Positions 1-6,240 of a stretch of DNA of 19,141 nt are shown here, one piece after another; position 1 is the first letter of the stretch; each line of letters begins with the position of its first letter. Both the position numbers and the translations under genes were made by a program. Under the pieces are notes generated by a model that was not told where the DNA came from, did no database searches, and worked only from the letters and a program-made list of their open reading frames with translations. The stretch spans positions 1 through 19,141 of the forward strand of contig UQRJ01000020.1 in assembly GCA_900543345.1 (NCBI GenBank), read 5' to 3'. Origin of the DNA: an uncultured Sporolactobacillus sp. (lineage in GTDB: Bacteria; Bacillota; Bacilli; Bacillales; Sporolactobacillaceae).

Positions 1-48
1 CGAGATGTCTTAGGGTCTCGTGGGCTCGGAGATGTGTATAAGAGACAG
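1..48 (+). other. Untrimmed Nextera (Tn5) P7-side adapter
   Basis: This is synthetic sequence, not genome. Bases 1-6 match the end of the P7 primer, 7-14 are an 8-nt index (GTCTTAGG), 15-29 are GTCTCGTGGGCTCGG, and 30-48 are the 19-bp Tn5 mosaic end AGATGTGTATAAGAGACAG. The index read would be CCTAAGAC, which from memory is Nextera XT i7 N726. The reverse complement of the same string closes the window. Genomic sequence starts at 49. Any reading frame that begins here is an artefact. Confidence 0.98.
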
Positions 49-244
49 GCGTCACAAAACTTTGAGCGTCCTCGACATGAAAACCGCGTGCCAGCCGATT
101 CATGGTATCTTCGACGCGATACGTTTCTGCACCGCTCTGCAATAATATTTTTCCGGCCAAGACGCAAATCGTCGCCACATCATGAATCGACCCGTCGAAG
201 CTCCGCCCACTCCGATCTTGTTCAGGAAAACCATTCATGGCCAT
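49..244 (-). CDS. Threonine/serine exporter family protein (ThrE/YjjP N-terminal part), partial
   Basis: The frame is open from an ATG at 244 to the contig edge at 49, so only about 65 N-terminal residues are present. They include GKILLQSGAETYRVEDTM and a following ARGF-VEDAQSFVT stretch, typical of the start of ThrE/YjjP (DUF1212) membrane proteins, which belong to putative threonine/serine or small-acid exporters. The membrane helices lie outside the window. A second in-frame ATG is at 238. The ribosome site before 244 is weak (AGAGAG). A good promoter lies upstream at 304-332, divergent from gpmA. Family is recognised from the N-terminal motif only; the substrate cannot be told. Confidence 0.8.
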
Positions 245-303
245 GTTCTTCTCTCTACATGAAATCAACGGCCCGTTTTCGGATCGCCGAAACGAGCAAG
301 CCC

Positions 304-332
304 ATTATAGTATGATCCGCCAGCCGGCTCAA
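304..332 (-). promoter_or_regulatory. Sigma-A-type promoter of the ThrE-like gene
   Basis: Read on the minus strand, a -35 TTGAGC (332-327) and a perfect -10 TATAAT (309-304) are separated by 17 bases. Transcription would start near 297, about 50 bases before the ATG at 244. Spacing and hexamers fit a vegetative promoter. There is no experimental support. Confidence 0.65.
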
Positions 333-380
333 GGCTTTCACATTGTTTTAAAAGATGAAAATGTTTTCGATACAATTGCA

Positions 381-389
381 TGTTATAAT
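381..389 (+). promoter_or_regulatory. Extended -10 promoter, probably for gpmA
   Basis: TG-T-TATAAT at 381-389 is an extended -10 element with a perfect TATAAT at 384-389. No good -35 sits upstream, which extended -10 promoters can tolerate. The implied leader to the gpmA start is about 155 bases. TTGACA strings at 429-434 and 475-480 lack a matching -10 and are less likely promoters. Confidence 0.5.
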
Positions 390-551
390 AAATTGATGTA
401 AGAATCACCTTTCGTCATTTTCTGCCGCTTGACACCGGTGATTTTCGAGTAAAACTTTATTAATTTGCCGATACTTGACATACAGGCCGCAGCCGGCCGT
501 CAAGCAATCGGCCGATCGCTTTTTATCACTGAGAGGAGAGGGATACACTCG

Positions 552-1295
552 ATGATTAAATTAGTGTTAATCCGTCACGGGCAAAGTGCATGGAACCTGG
601 AAAACAGGTTTACGGGATGGACCGACGTCGATCTCACGGAGAAGGGCATCGAGGAAGCTAAAGAAGCCGGGCGCATTCTTAAAAAGAACGGTTATACATT
701 TGATCTTGCTTATACGTCGGTGCTGACGCGGGCAAATCATACGCTTTGGAATGTGCTGCATGAACTGGATGAAACGTGGATTCCGGTCAAGCACACCTGG
801 CGCCTAAATGAACGTCATTATGGCGCGCTACAAGAATTGAATAAAGCAAAAACAGCCGAAAAATACGGTGCCGAGCAGGTACATATCTGGCGCCGTTCCG
901 CTAACGTCCAGCCGCCGGCTCTCGATGCGAGCGATGAGCGCTATCAGCGGCAGTTGAAAGACCCGAGATATGCGGAATTGACACAGGACCAGCAGCCATT
1001 GACGGAAAATCTGCTGGACACCGTCGCACGAGTACTCCCCTATTGGGAAGTTGAAATTGCGCCGCAAATCAAAGCCGGCAAGAAAATCGTTATCGCCGCT
1101 CACGGTAACTCATTGCGTGCCCTGGTCAAGCACTTGGACAACCTGCCGCCGGAAGTCATCATCAATCTGAACATTCCGACGGGCACGCCGCTGATTTATG
1201 AACTGGACGATAATCTCAAACCGCTGAATCGTTACTACCTCGGCGAAGACGGACCGCTTGATAAACAGGTGATTCCGACCGACGATAAAAAGTAA
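552..1295 (+). CDS. gpmA: 2,3-bisphosphoglycerate-dependent phosphoglycerate mutase
   Basis: Interconverts 3- and 2-phosphoglycerate in glycolysis and gluconeogenesis in the cytoplasm. The 247-aa product has the usual dPGM length. It carries LIRHGQSAWN with the phosphorylated His9, the NRFTGWTDVDLT block, RLNERHYGALQ with the acid Glu87, and AAHGNSLRALVKHL with the second active-site His184. I chose the ATG at 552 because GAGGAGAGG lies just upstream and homologues begin MxKLVLIRHG; an ATG further up would add 29 unmatched residues. The substrate loop after IWRR reads SANVQPP where enterobacterial enzymes have GFxVxPP, a local divergence. Single-gene unit with its own promoter and terminator. 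Confidence 0.96.
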   Translation: MIKLVLIRHGQSAWNLENRFTGWTDVDLTEKGIEEAKEAGRILKKNGYTFDLAYTSVLTRANHTLWNVLHELDETWIPVKHTWRLNERHYGALQELNKAKTAEKYGAEQVHIWRRSANVQPPALDASDERYQRQLKDPRYAELTQDQQPLTENLLDTVARVLPYWEVEIAPQIKAGKKIVIAAHGNSLRALVKHLDNLPPEVIINLNIPTGTPLIYELDDNLKPLNRYYLGEDGPLDKQVIPTDDKK

Positions 1296-1318
1296 CAAAA
1301 TCTGTTTTTTTATGACCT

Positions 1319-1345
1319 AACTTCCGCATTTGCGGAAGTTTTTTT
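1319..1345 (+). terminator. Rho-independent terminator of gpmA
   Basis: AACTTCCGCA (1319-1328) pairs perfectly with TGCGGAAGTT (1331-1340) and runs into seven Ts at 1339-1345. It starts 24 bases after the gpmA stop. Confidence 0.93.
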
Positions 1346-1480
1346 ATTACTGCCAATAGATCCGACATTCAACCGTTTTCTGCTCTGCTCGGAATTTATC
1401 CAATTCCATTCTTATTATCCTTCTCGAACGAGCTGCCCTGAGCATCACGGCCAAATCGGCAAGAGGGTTGCATTTCGATC

Positions 1481-1681
1481 TTAATTCGTTTCCCGCATAA
1501 TAAAAAAAGTCTCCTGTAACAAGGAGACGACTACTTCCGGACCGTTCTCCCGAGTCGGATACACCGGTTCGGGTATGTCGATATGGGCGACCGACGGCGG
1601 TAACCGAAAGTGCTCAAAAAAGCTGGGTACAAGATTAAGTGCAAAACGTGTTGGCGGGATAATGATCACATCCAACGTCAT
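1481..1681 (-). CDS. Doubtful small hypothetical ORF (66 aa)
   Basis: An ATG at 1681 is preceded on the minus strand by GAAAGGG at a usable distance. The frame runs 66 codons (MTLDVIIIPPTRFALN...) and lies 46 bases downstream of the amidase remnant, in the same direction. I recognise no domain. Against it, a strong terminator hairpin and T-tract (1502-1528) sit inside the frame and encode its last residues before the stop, which is unusual for an intact gene. It may be a truncated or frameshifted remnant, or not coding at all. Confidence 0.28.
   Translation of the reverse strand: MTLDVIIIPPTRFALNLVPSFFEHFRLPPSVAHIDIPEPVYPTRENGPEVVVSLLQETFFIMRETN
1502..1528 (-). terminator. Rho-independent terminator, minus strand
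   Basis: Read on the minus strand, GTCTCCT (1528-1522) pairs perfectly with AGGAGAC (1515-1509) around a 6-base loop, followed by seven Ts (1508-1502). It would end transcripts coming from the amidase remnant. Confidence 0.88.
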
Positions 1682-1727
1682 TATTGTAAACCCTTTCTTT
1701 AACAATGTAAAGGCTGTCATCGCAAAA

Positions 1728-2499
1728 TTACCCGTTTGATTTCGGCGGATGGGCCGAAATGGGCGTGTGCAGAATCGATTCGACCCAGGCGGCAAAACGA
1801 AACAGCTGTCGGTCTTCCAGCTTAGCGGCAATACACTGTAAACCGACGGGCAGTCCGTCTTCAGTGAAACCGACCGACAACGAACAAGCCGGTTCGCCGG
1901 TCAGATTGACCGGACTCGTCATCATCCAATCGGACTCGGGATTGATCGCCTGACCGTTAATTGCCTCCGGACCCTCCCTGTCATAGCGATAGCGCGCGGC
2001 AGCCAGTTTCGGTGAAACAATGACATCAAGCGCATCGAACTGGCTCTGGAACATCTGCCATACATAAGTCCGATAACGATTCATTTGTATGTATTCCTCC
2101 GCCGTAGCGCGCTGCCTGCGGTCGATCATCGACAGCAGCGTCGGTGAGAGCTCCGCTTCATGTTCAGCGCGCAACTCATTCATGCTAACGGCCAGTCCGA
2201 TCATCCACAGCCGATCAAAAAACAGTACGTACGCTTCCAGCGACCTGTTCATGCGGATATCGGCCGGACATCCGCTCCCACCTCACGAAGCCGCTCAAGT
2301 CCACGATGAAAACACGAAGAATGTCGTCGTCAACGCTGTACATACCGAAATCGTCCGTATAGCCGACACGAAACGGGCGCTTCGAGCGTATGGGACACCG
2401 GTGCCACTGAATCCAACGAATACGGATCGAGCGGCGACGATCCTTGAATGGCAGCGAACATCAGTGCCGCCTCGTCCCCATTCATTTGTCCTGTCATAG
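1728..2499 (-). pseudogene. Amidase-signature family remnant, N-terminally deleted and frameshifted
   Basis: Three successive minus-strand frames each match part of one amidase-signature protein. From about 2499, EAALMFAAIQGSSPLDPYSL matches the segment after the catalytic region. From about 2371 another frame gives RVGYTDDFGMYSVDDDILRVF, and a further shift near 2303 gives HRGLERLREVGADV before a stop. The frame from 2252 to 1728 gives the C-terminal third (174 codons), with NLTGEPACSLSVGF and GLPVGLQCIAA typical of amidase ends. The N-terminal half with the Ser-cisSer-Lys triad is absent: the region upstream holds the end of the feo operon. Intact family members hydrolyse amides, so this copy cannot be active. 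The ATG at 2252 would give a truncated, non-catalytic product. Sequencing error alone cannot explain the missing N-terminus. Confidence 0.82.
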
Positions 2500-2513
2500 A
2501 ACGCAAAAAGGGC

Positions 2514-2539
2514 AAAAAAAGGCGAAGGTATGTACCCTC
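2514..2539 (-). terminator. Weak terminator of the feo operon
   Basis: On the minus strand GAGGGTA (2539-2533) can pair with TACCTTC (2530-2524), including one G-T pair. Three bases later come seven Ts (2520-2514). It lies 19 bases past the stop of the HMA gene. The stem is short with a tight loop, so termination may be partial. Confidence 0.5.
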
Positions 2540-2558
2540 CTCTTTTTAGGATAACCGA

Positions 2559-2924
2559 TCAGGCACTCATTGAACGCAACGAATAGCCGGCCTTCAATAC
2601 AGTGCGCCGCAGTTCTTCCTCCGGCACATGTTTTTTCATATATACCTTTGCACCGCGAAGATTCCTGTCCACTTCGGCATATACACCGTCCAGCGCATTC
2701 AGCGCGCCTTCCACGCGCCGCCGGCAATTGGCACAGTGCATGCCGTCGATTTTTAGTGTTACCGAATAGGCGTAATGATCCGGATGCCTATCCACCGTAC
2801 TTTTCTGCTTTGAATCGGCAGTACACGTACCGCCGCAGCAACCGCCGCGGACTTTACCGATCGCACTGCGGCAGGCAAAGAAAGCCAGAACCGCCAACAA
2901 AAGGCCGATAATGATTGTCGCCAT
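2559..2924 (-). CDS. Membrane-anchored Cys-rich protein with HMA domain, last gene of the feo operon
   Basis: The 121-aa product has one N-terminal membrane helix (residues about 2-18), a Cys-rich juxtamembrane patch GGCCGGTC (Cys29, 30, 34), a polar linker, and an HMA domain (about 53-118) with the metal-binding GMHCANC motif (Cys64, Cys67). The helix plus Gly/Cys patch resembles the FeoB-associated Cys-rich membrane proteins, so this looks like that type joined to a metallochaperone domain. I chose the ATG at 2924, with AGGAAG 9 bases upstream; a TTG at 2948 would add 8 residues. It follows the Cys-rich gene by 28 bases. HMA domains usually bind Cu(I), Zn or other soft metals; a role with iron uptake is inferred from position only. 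Confidence 0.85.
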   Translation of the reverse strand: MATIIIGLLLAVLAFFACRSAIGKVRGGCCGGTCTADSKQKSTVDRHPDHYAYSVTLKIDGMHCANCRRRVEGALNALDGVYAEVDRNLRGAKVYMKKHVPEEELRRTVLKAGYSLRSMSA

Positions 2925-2952
2925 CTTTTCCAACTTCCTTTCTGTCAAATGA

Positions 2953-3192
2953 TCAACGATTCGGCCGTCTCATCGGCTTGCCCACGCGAATGGCTGAAAG
3001 ATGCGGTTTTTCTTTTACAGCGGCAGCCGCTGCAAAATTCGGCTGTCGCGCTTTTTTCCGCAGCGTCTGAATCGGACAGACACCGGATAAACCGCAGTCG
3101 GAACACGAACCGCGATGTGTTACGACGTGATAAAATGCCAGGATATAGAGAGTTAGCAAGACCGCTGCTACTAAAATCGTCGACAGATTCAT
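2953..3192 (-). CDS. FeoB-associated Cys-rich membrane protein
   Basis: A 79-aa protein with one hydrophobic helix (residues about 4-24), then SCSDCGLSGVCPIQ (Cys30, Cys33, Cys38), then a basic tail. This is the pattern of small FeoB-associated Cys-rich proteins found downstream of feoB in Firmicutes (PF12669-like), thought to help assemble or work with FeoB. Three ATGs stand in a row at 3198, 3195 and 3192. GGGAGGA ends at 3199, directly before the first, so the third ATG has the best spacing (7 bases). It begins 23 bases after the feoB stop and is clearly in the same operon. Confidence 0.85.
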   Translation of the reverse strand: MNLSTILVAAVLLTLYILAFYHVVTHRGSCSDCGLSGVCPIQTLRKKARQPNFAAAAAVKEKPHLSAIRVGKPMRRPNR

Positions 3193-3215
3193 CATCATTC
3201 CTCCCGCTCTTCTTC

Positions 3216-5360
3216 TCAGACACCCGCATTCGACCCACTGAGCGATGCATGACGCGTTATACCCGTTGCCGGTCGCAGCAACAGGAAAAGCACGATGGCA
3301 ATCAGTACAACGGCGATCAGTTGACCGATGCCGAATCCCGCTCCAAGGAGGAACATTTGTCCGAACTGATTGGCAATGAAAGCAATACTGTAACCGAGCA
3401 TGGTTTGAAAGCCGATGGCGATCAATGTCCAGCGCCAGCCGCCCATTTCACGGCTGGTGGCGCCGATCGCGGCAAAACACGGCGGATTGAACAGATTGAA
3501 CAACATAAACGAAAGCGCTCCGACCGACGTAAACATCGATCCGACACCGGCAGCCAGTGCTTTCGCATTCTCCGGATCTGCCACGCCGTTCAGGACGGCC
3601 AGCGTCCCGATTGCATTCTCTTTCGCCGCCAAGGCACTGATCGAAGCGACCGCTCCTTTCCACGTGCCGAAACCAAGCGGCATAAAGAACCAGCTGATAG
3701 CGTGTCCGATACCGGCAAGCATGCTTTGTTCGACATCGTCAACCATGTGTAAACTCCAAGTGAACGAAGAGAAAAACCAGATCAAACCGCAAGCAATAAA
3801 GATAATGGTACCAGCCTTCGTGATGAAGTGTTTGCTGCGTTCCCACATATGAATCAACACACCTTGCAGTGCCGGCAGCCGATATGGCGGCAGTTCCATC
3901 ACGAACGGCGCCGGCTCGCCGGCAAACAACGGCGTTTTCTTTAATATAATGCCGGAGACGGCAATCACCGCAATACCGAGAAAATACATTGCCGGCGCAA
4001 TCCAGGTTGAGCGTGGGAAAAATGTTGTAACAATCATGGTAATAATCACTAACTTCGCCCCGCATGGCATAAACGTCGTCAGCATGATCGTCATCCGCCG
4101 GTCTTTCTCATTGGCAATGGTCCTCGTCGACATAATGCCGGGGACACCGCAGCCCGAACTGATCAGAATCGGGATAAACGACTTGCCTGAGAGCCCGAAA
4201 CGGCGGAACATCCGATCCATGATGAACGCAACGCGCGCCATGTAACCCGAATCTTCTAGCAGCGATAGGAAGAAAAACAGGATCAGCATCTGCGGCACGA
4301 AACCGAGAACTGTACCGACACCGCCGATAATACCGTCGACGATCAATCCTTTCAGCCATGCCGCCGTGCCGATTGCCGTCAACAGTTTAGTCGCGCCATC
4401 CGTGATCCATGTGCCGAATAATGTATCGTTGGTCCAGTCCGTTACCGTTGCACCGAAAGTCGTGACAGAAATATAATAAACAAGGAAAATAATAGCGGCA
4501 AAAATCGGCAGTGCCAAAAAGCGATTGGTAACGACACGATCGATCCGATCGGATAACGACAGTTCTTTGACTTTCCGGCGCAGGCAATGATCAATGACGT
4601 TAGCAATATAATCGTAACGTTCGTTGGTGATTAGCGTTTCACTATCGTCGTCCAGTTTATCCTCCGTCTCTTTAATACATCGCTCAATTTCCGCTTGCCG
4701 TCCGTCAGGAAGCGCGACGGCCGATCGAGCCTTTTCGTCGCGTTCAAAAAATTTGATGGTGTACCAGCGCAGCCGCTGCGCTTCGACATAAGGGGCGAGC
4801 AAACGGCCGATTTGCGCTAACGCCGTCTCTACGCCCGCACTAAAACGCGGGCTGCAAGCGGAAACTTTTCCCGCTTTTGCCAAACGAACCGCCTGCTTCG
4901 CCGCTTCCAGTGTCCCTCTTCCTTTCGTCGCAGAGGTCTCGATCACCGGGCAGCCGAGCTCGCGGCTTAGCTTCCCGACATCGATCCGGTCACCCGATTT
5001 TTCGACGACGTCGATCATATTTAACGCGACAACCATCGGAAGATTCAATTCAAGCAACTGGGTTGTCAGATAAAGATTGCGTTCCAGATTTGTGCCATCA
5101 ATCAAATTGAGAATGACATCAGGTTGGCCATTTAACAAATCGTTACGGCTGACTACCTCTTCCAGTGAATACGGGGACAGCGAATAAATACCGGGAAGAT
5201 CGGTAATGGTCACCCCGGATTCGCCTCGCAGTCGTCCCTCTTTTTTCTCAACGGTGACGCCGGGCCAGTTGCCGACATATTGGCTGCTGCCTGTCAGATC
5301 GTTAAACATCGTTGTTTTACCGCAGTTCGGATTGCCGACTAGCGCGATTCGTATACTCAT
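3216..5360 (-). CDS. feoB: Ferrous iron transporter FeoB
   Basis: Inner-membrane Fe(II) importer with a cytoplasmic G domain. The 714-aa product starts with the G1 loop GNPNCGKTT (residues 9-17), then GNWPGVTVEKKEG, G3 DLPGIYSL (54-61), G4 NMID (113-116) and an SATKGRG G5-like loop. A helical spacer follows, then the membrane part with the two gate segments, including LLEDSGYMARVAF, SGCGVPGIMSTRTI and FMPCGAKLVI, and a C-terminal membrane stretch. Length is normal for the family and no key motif is missing. ATG 5360 has AGAGG 8 bases upstream. It sits 15 bases after the second feoA. Expected Fur repression via the boxes at 5970-6047. Confidence 0.98.
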   Translation of the reverse strand: MSIRIALVGNPNCGKTTMFNDLTGSSQYVGNWPGVTVEKKEGRLRGESGVTITDLPGIYSLSPYSLEEVVSRNDLLNGQPDVILNLIDGTNLERNLYLTTQLLELNLPMVVALNMIDVVEKSGDRIDVGKLSRELGCPVIETSATKGRGTLEAAKQAVRLAKAGKVSACSPRFSAGVETALAQIGRLLAPYVEAQRLRWYTIKFFERDEKARSAVALPDGRQAEIERCIKETEDKLDDDSETLITNERYDYIANVIDHCLRRKVKELSLSDRIDRVVTNRFLALPIFAAIIFLVYYISVTTFGATVTDWTNDTLFGTWITDGATKLLTAIGTAAWLKGLIVDGIIGGVGTVLGFVPQMLILFFFLSLLEDSGYMARVAFIMDRMFRRFGLSGKSFIPILISSGCGVPGIMSTRTIANEKDRRMTIMLTTFMPCGAKLVIITMIVTTFFPRSTWIAPAMYFLGIAVIAVSGIILKKTPLFAGEPAPFVMELPPYRLPALQGVLIHMWERSKHFITKAGTIIFIACGLIWFFSSFTWSLHMVDDVEQSMLAGIGHAISWFFMPLGFGTWKGAVASISALAAKENAIGTLAVLNGVADPENAKALAAGVGSMFTSVGALSFMLFNLFNPPCFAAIGATSREMGGWRWTLIAIGFQTMLGYSIAFIANQFGQMFLLGAGFGIGQLIAVVLIAIVLFLLLRPATGITRHASLSGSNAGV

Positions 5361-5375
5361 TGATTTCGCCTCTTT

Positions 5376-5609
5376 TTATTGTGCATCTTCGCTAACTTCG
5401 ATGAGAACCGCTTCACTCTTGCGAAGCGACAGTTCGTAGCCACGTACCGTGACTTCGATCGGGTCACCCAGCGGGGCAATTTTCCGCACGGCGATTCGCG
5501 CGCCTTTGGTAATGCCCATATCCAAGATCCGGCGCCGCAACGCACCGGATCCGTTCAGGCGCACGACGCGTACCGCGTTTCCCGGTTTTACCTCTCGCAA
5601 CGTTGTCAT
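5376..5609 (-). CDS. feoA: FeoA-family protein, second copy
   Basis: A 77-aa SH3-like FeoA protein, about the standard length. It shows LNGSGALRRRILDMGITKGA, then the charged beta-strand block ending GYELSLRKSEAVLIEV. FeoA proteins are small cytoplasmic partners of FeoB and are needed for efficient Fe(II) uptake. ATG 5609 overlaps the stop of the previous feoA in an ATGA (5606-5609) and has AAGGAGAGG upstream, so the two genes are probably translationally coupled. feoB follows 15 bases downstream. Confidence 0.95.
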   Translation of the reverse strand: MTTLREVKPGNAVRVVRLNGSGALRRRILDMGITKGARIAVRKIAPLGDPIEVTVRGYELSLRKSEAVLIEVSEDAQ

Positions 5610-5923
5610 GATTTCCGACCTCTCCTTTTCGACGGAACAGTAAGCACCCGCCTTGCCAAACGCTTACTGATCGCCAGCCTCGTTCCCTTTATCGCTACAA
5701 TCACATTGCCACCCGTTTCCGTAATTACCGTTGTTTCCGTATCCTCAACGAATCCGAGACTGGCAATATAGCGCCGCATGTCATCTTTGCCGGTAATTTT
5801 TTTGATACACACCGGCTCACCGGCACGGACCATGCTCAGCGGCAAAACCGGCATGTGCTCCTGCACTCCGGCAGCGCTTTCCTCATGGTGACTGGTATTT
5901 CGCGAAGCGGTCATTTGCAACAT
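5606..5923 (-). CDS. feoA: FeoA-family protein, first gene of the feo operon
   Basis: A 105-aa protein with a FeoA domain from about residue 27 (VRAGEPVCIKKITGKDDMRR) to 97, including LGFVEDTETTVI and GNVIVAIKGTRLAIS. It has an unusual N-terminal extension of about 25 polar residues (MLQMTASRNTSHHEE) and a basic tail. GGGAGGAG lies 5 bases before the ATG at 5923. It opens the operon just below the Fur-like boxes. Two tandem FeoA genes before feoB are known in some Firmicutes; each may bind a different part of FeoB, which is inference. Confidence 0.93.
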   Translation of the reverse strand: MLQMTASRNTSHHEESAAGVQEHMPVLPLSMVRAGEPVCIKKITGKDDMRRYIASLGFVEDTETTVITETGGNVIVAIKGTRLAISKRLARRVLTVPSKRRGRKS

Positions 5924-5969
5924 GAGTCTCCTCCCCCATGCTTCGCCCTGCGGCGAAACTATTATCGCA

Positions 5970-5994
5970 AATGATAATGTTTTTCATTATCATT
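5970..5994. promoter_or_regulatory. Fur-box-like inverted repeat upstream of feoA
   Basis: AATGATAATG (5970-5979) and CATTATCATT (5985-5994) form a perfect inverted repeat of 10-base arms around TTTTT. The arms contain TGATAAT/ATTATCA, the half-sites of the Bacillus 7-1-7 Fur box, although here they are 7 bases apart, giving overlapping imperfect 7-1-7 matches. A TTGACT hexamer read toward feoA lies just upstream (6010-6005). I see no good -10, but Fur binding here would cover the promoter area. Repression by Fe(II)-Fur is inferred from site and gene content. Confidence 0.78.
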
Positions 5995-6032
5995 AAATAG
6001 ATACAGTCAACCCTTTTAACTTTAGTTGACGA

Positions 6033-6047
6033 TGATAATTGTTTTCA
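6033..6047. promoter_or_regulatory. Second Fur-box-like site between feoA and the kinase gene
   Basis: TGATAATTGTTTTCA fits the 7-1-7 consensus TGATAATnATTATCA at 12 of 14 positions: the left half-site is perfect, the right has two mismatches. It lies about 40 bases from the first repeat and 194 bases before the kinase ATG. A TTGACG on the plus strand ends directly before it. It could add to feo control or reach the divergent kinase. The rest of the 5924-6240 gap shows no further gene. Confidence 0.5.
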
Positions 6048-6240
6048 ATGACAGTGTAAATCAAAGTACACAAACTGGCAACCCGTTATGGGCAATGAAA
6101 TGGCCCTCTTTTCTTATTATTCATAAAACGTTCTTATTTTGCTCGTTTCAACAGAAAAACAGAATTATTTCAAAATCTGGTACATATAAGTTTACAAAAG
6201 TCATTCAAGTCTCTAAAATTTTGACTGGGAGGGTTTGGAA

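Noticed and set aside
34..315. A 93-codon plus-strand frame at the left end
   Set aside because: It begins inside the synthetic adapter and runs antisense to the ThrE-like gene, which has the recognisable protein.
429..480. TTGACA hexamers at 429 and 475 as gpmA promoters
   Set aside because: Neither has a recognisable -10 at 16-18 bases; the extended -10 at 381-389 is better.
2949..3752. A 267-codon plus-strand frame
   Set aside because: Antisense to the Cys-rich gene and the 3' part of feoB; highly charged composition typical of a shadow frame, no domain.
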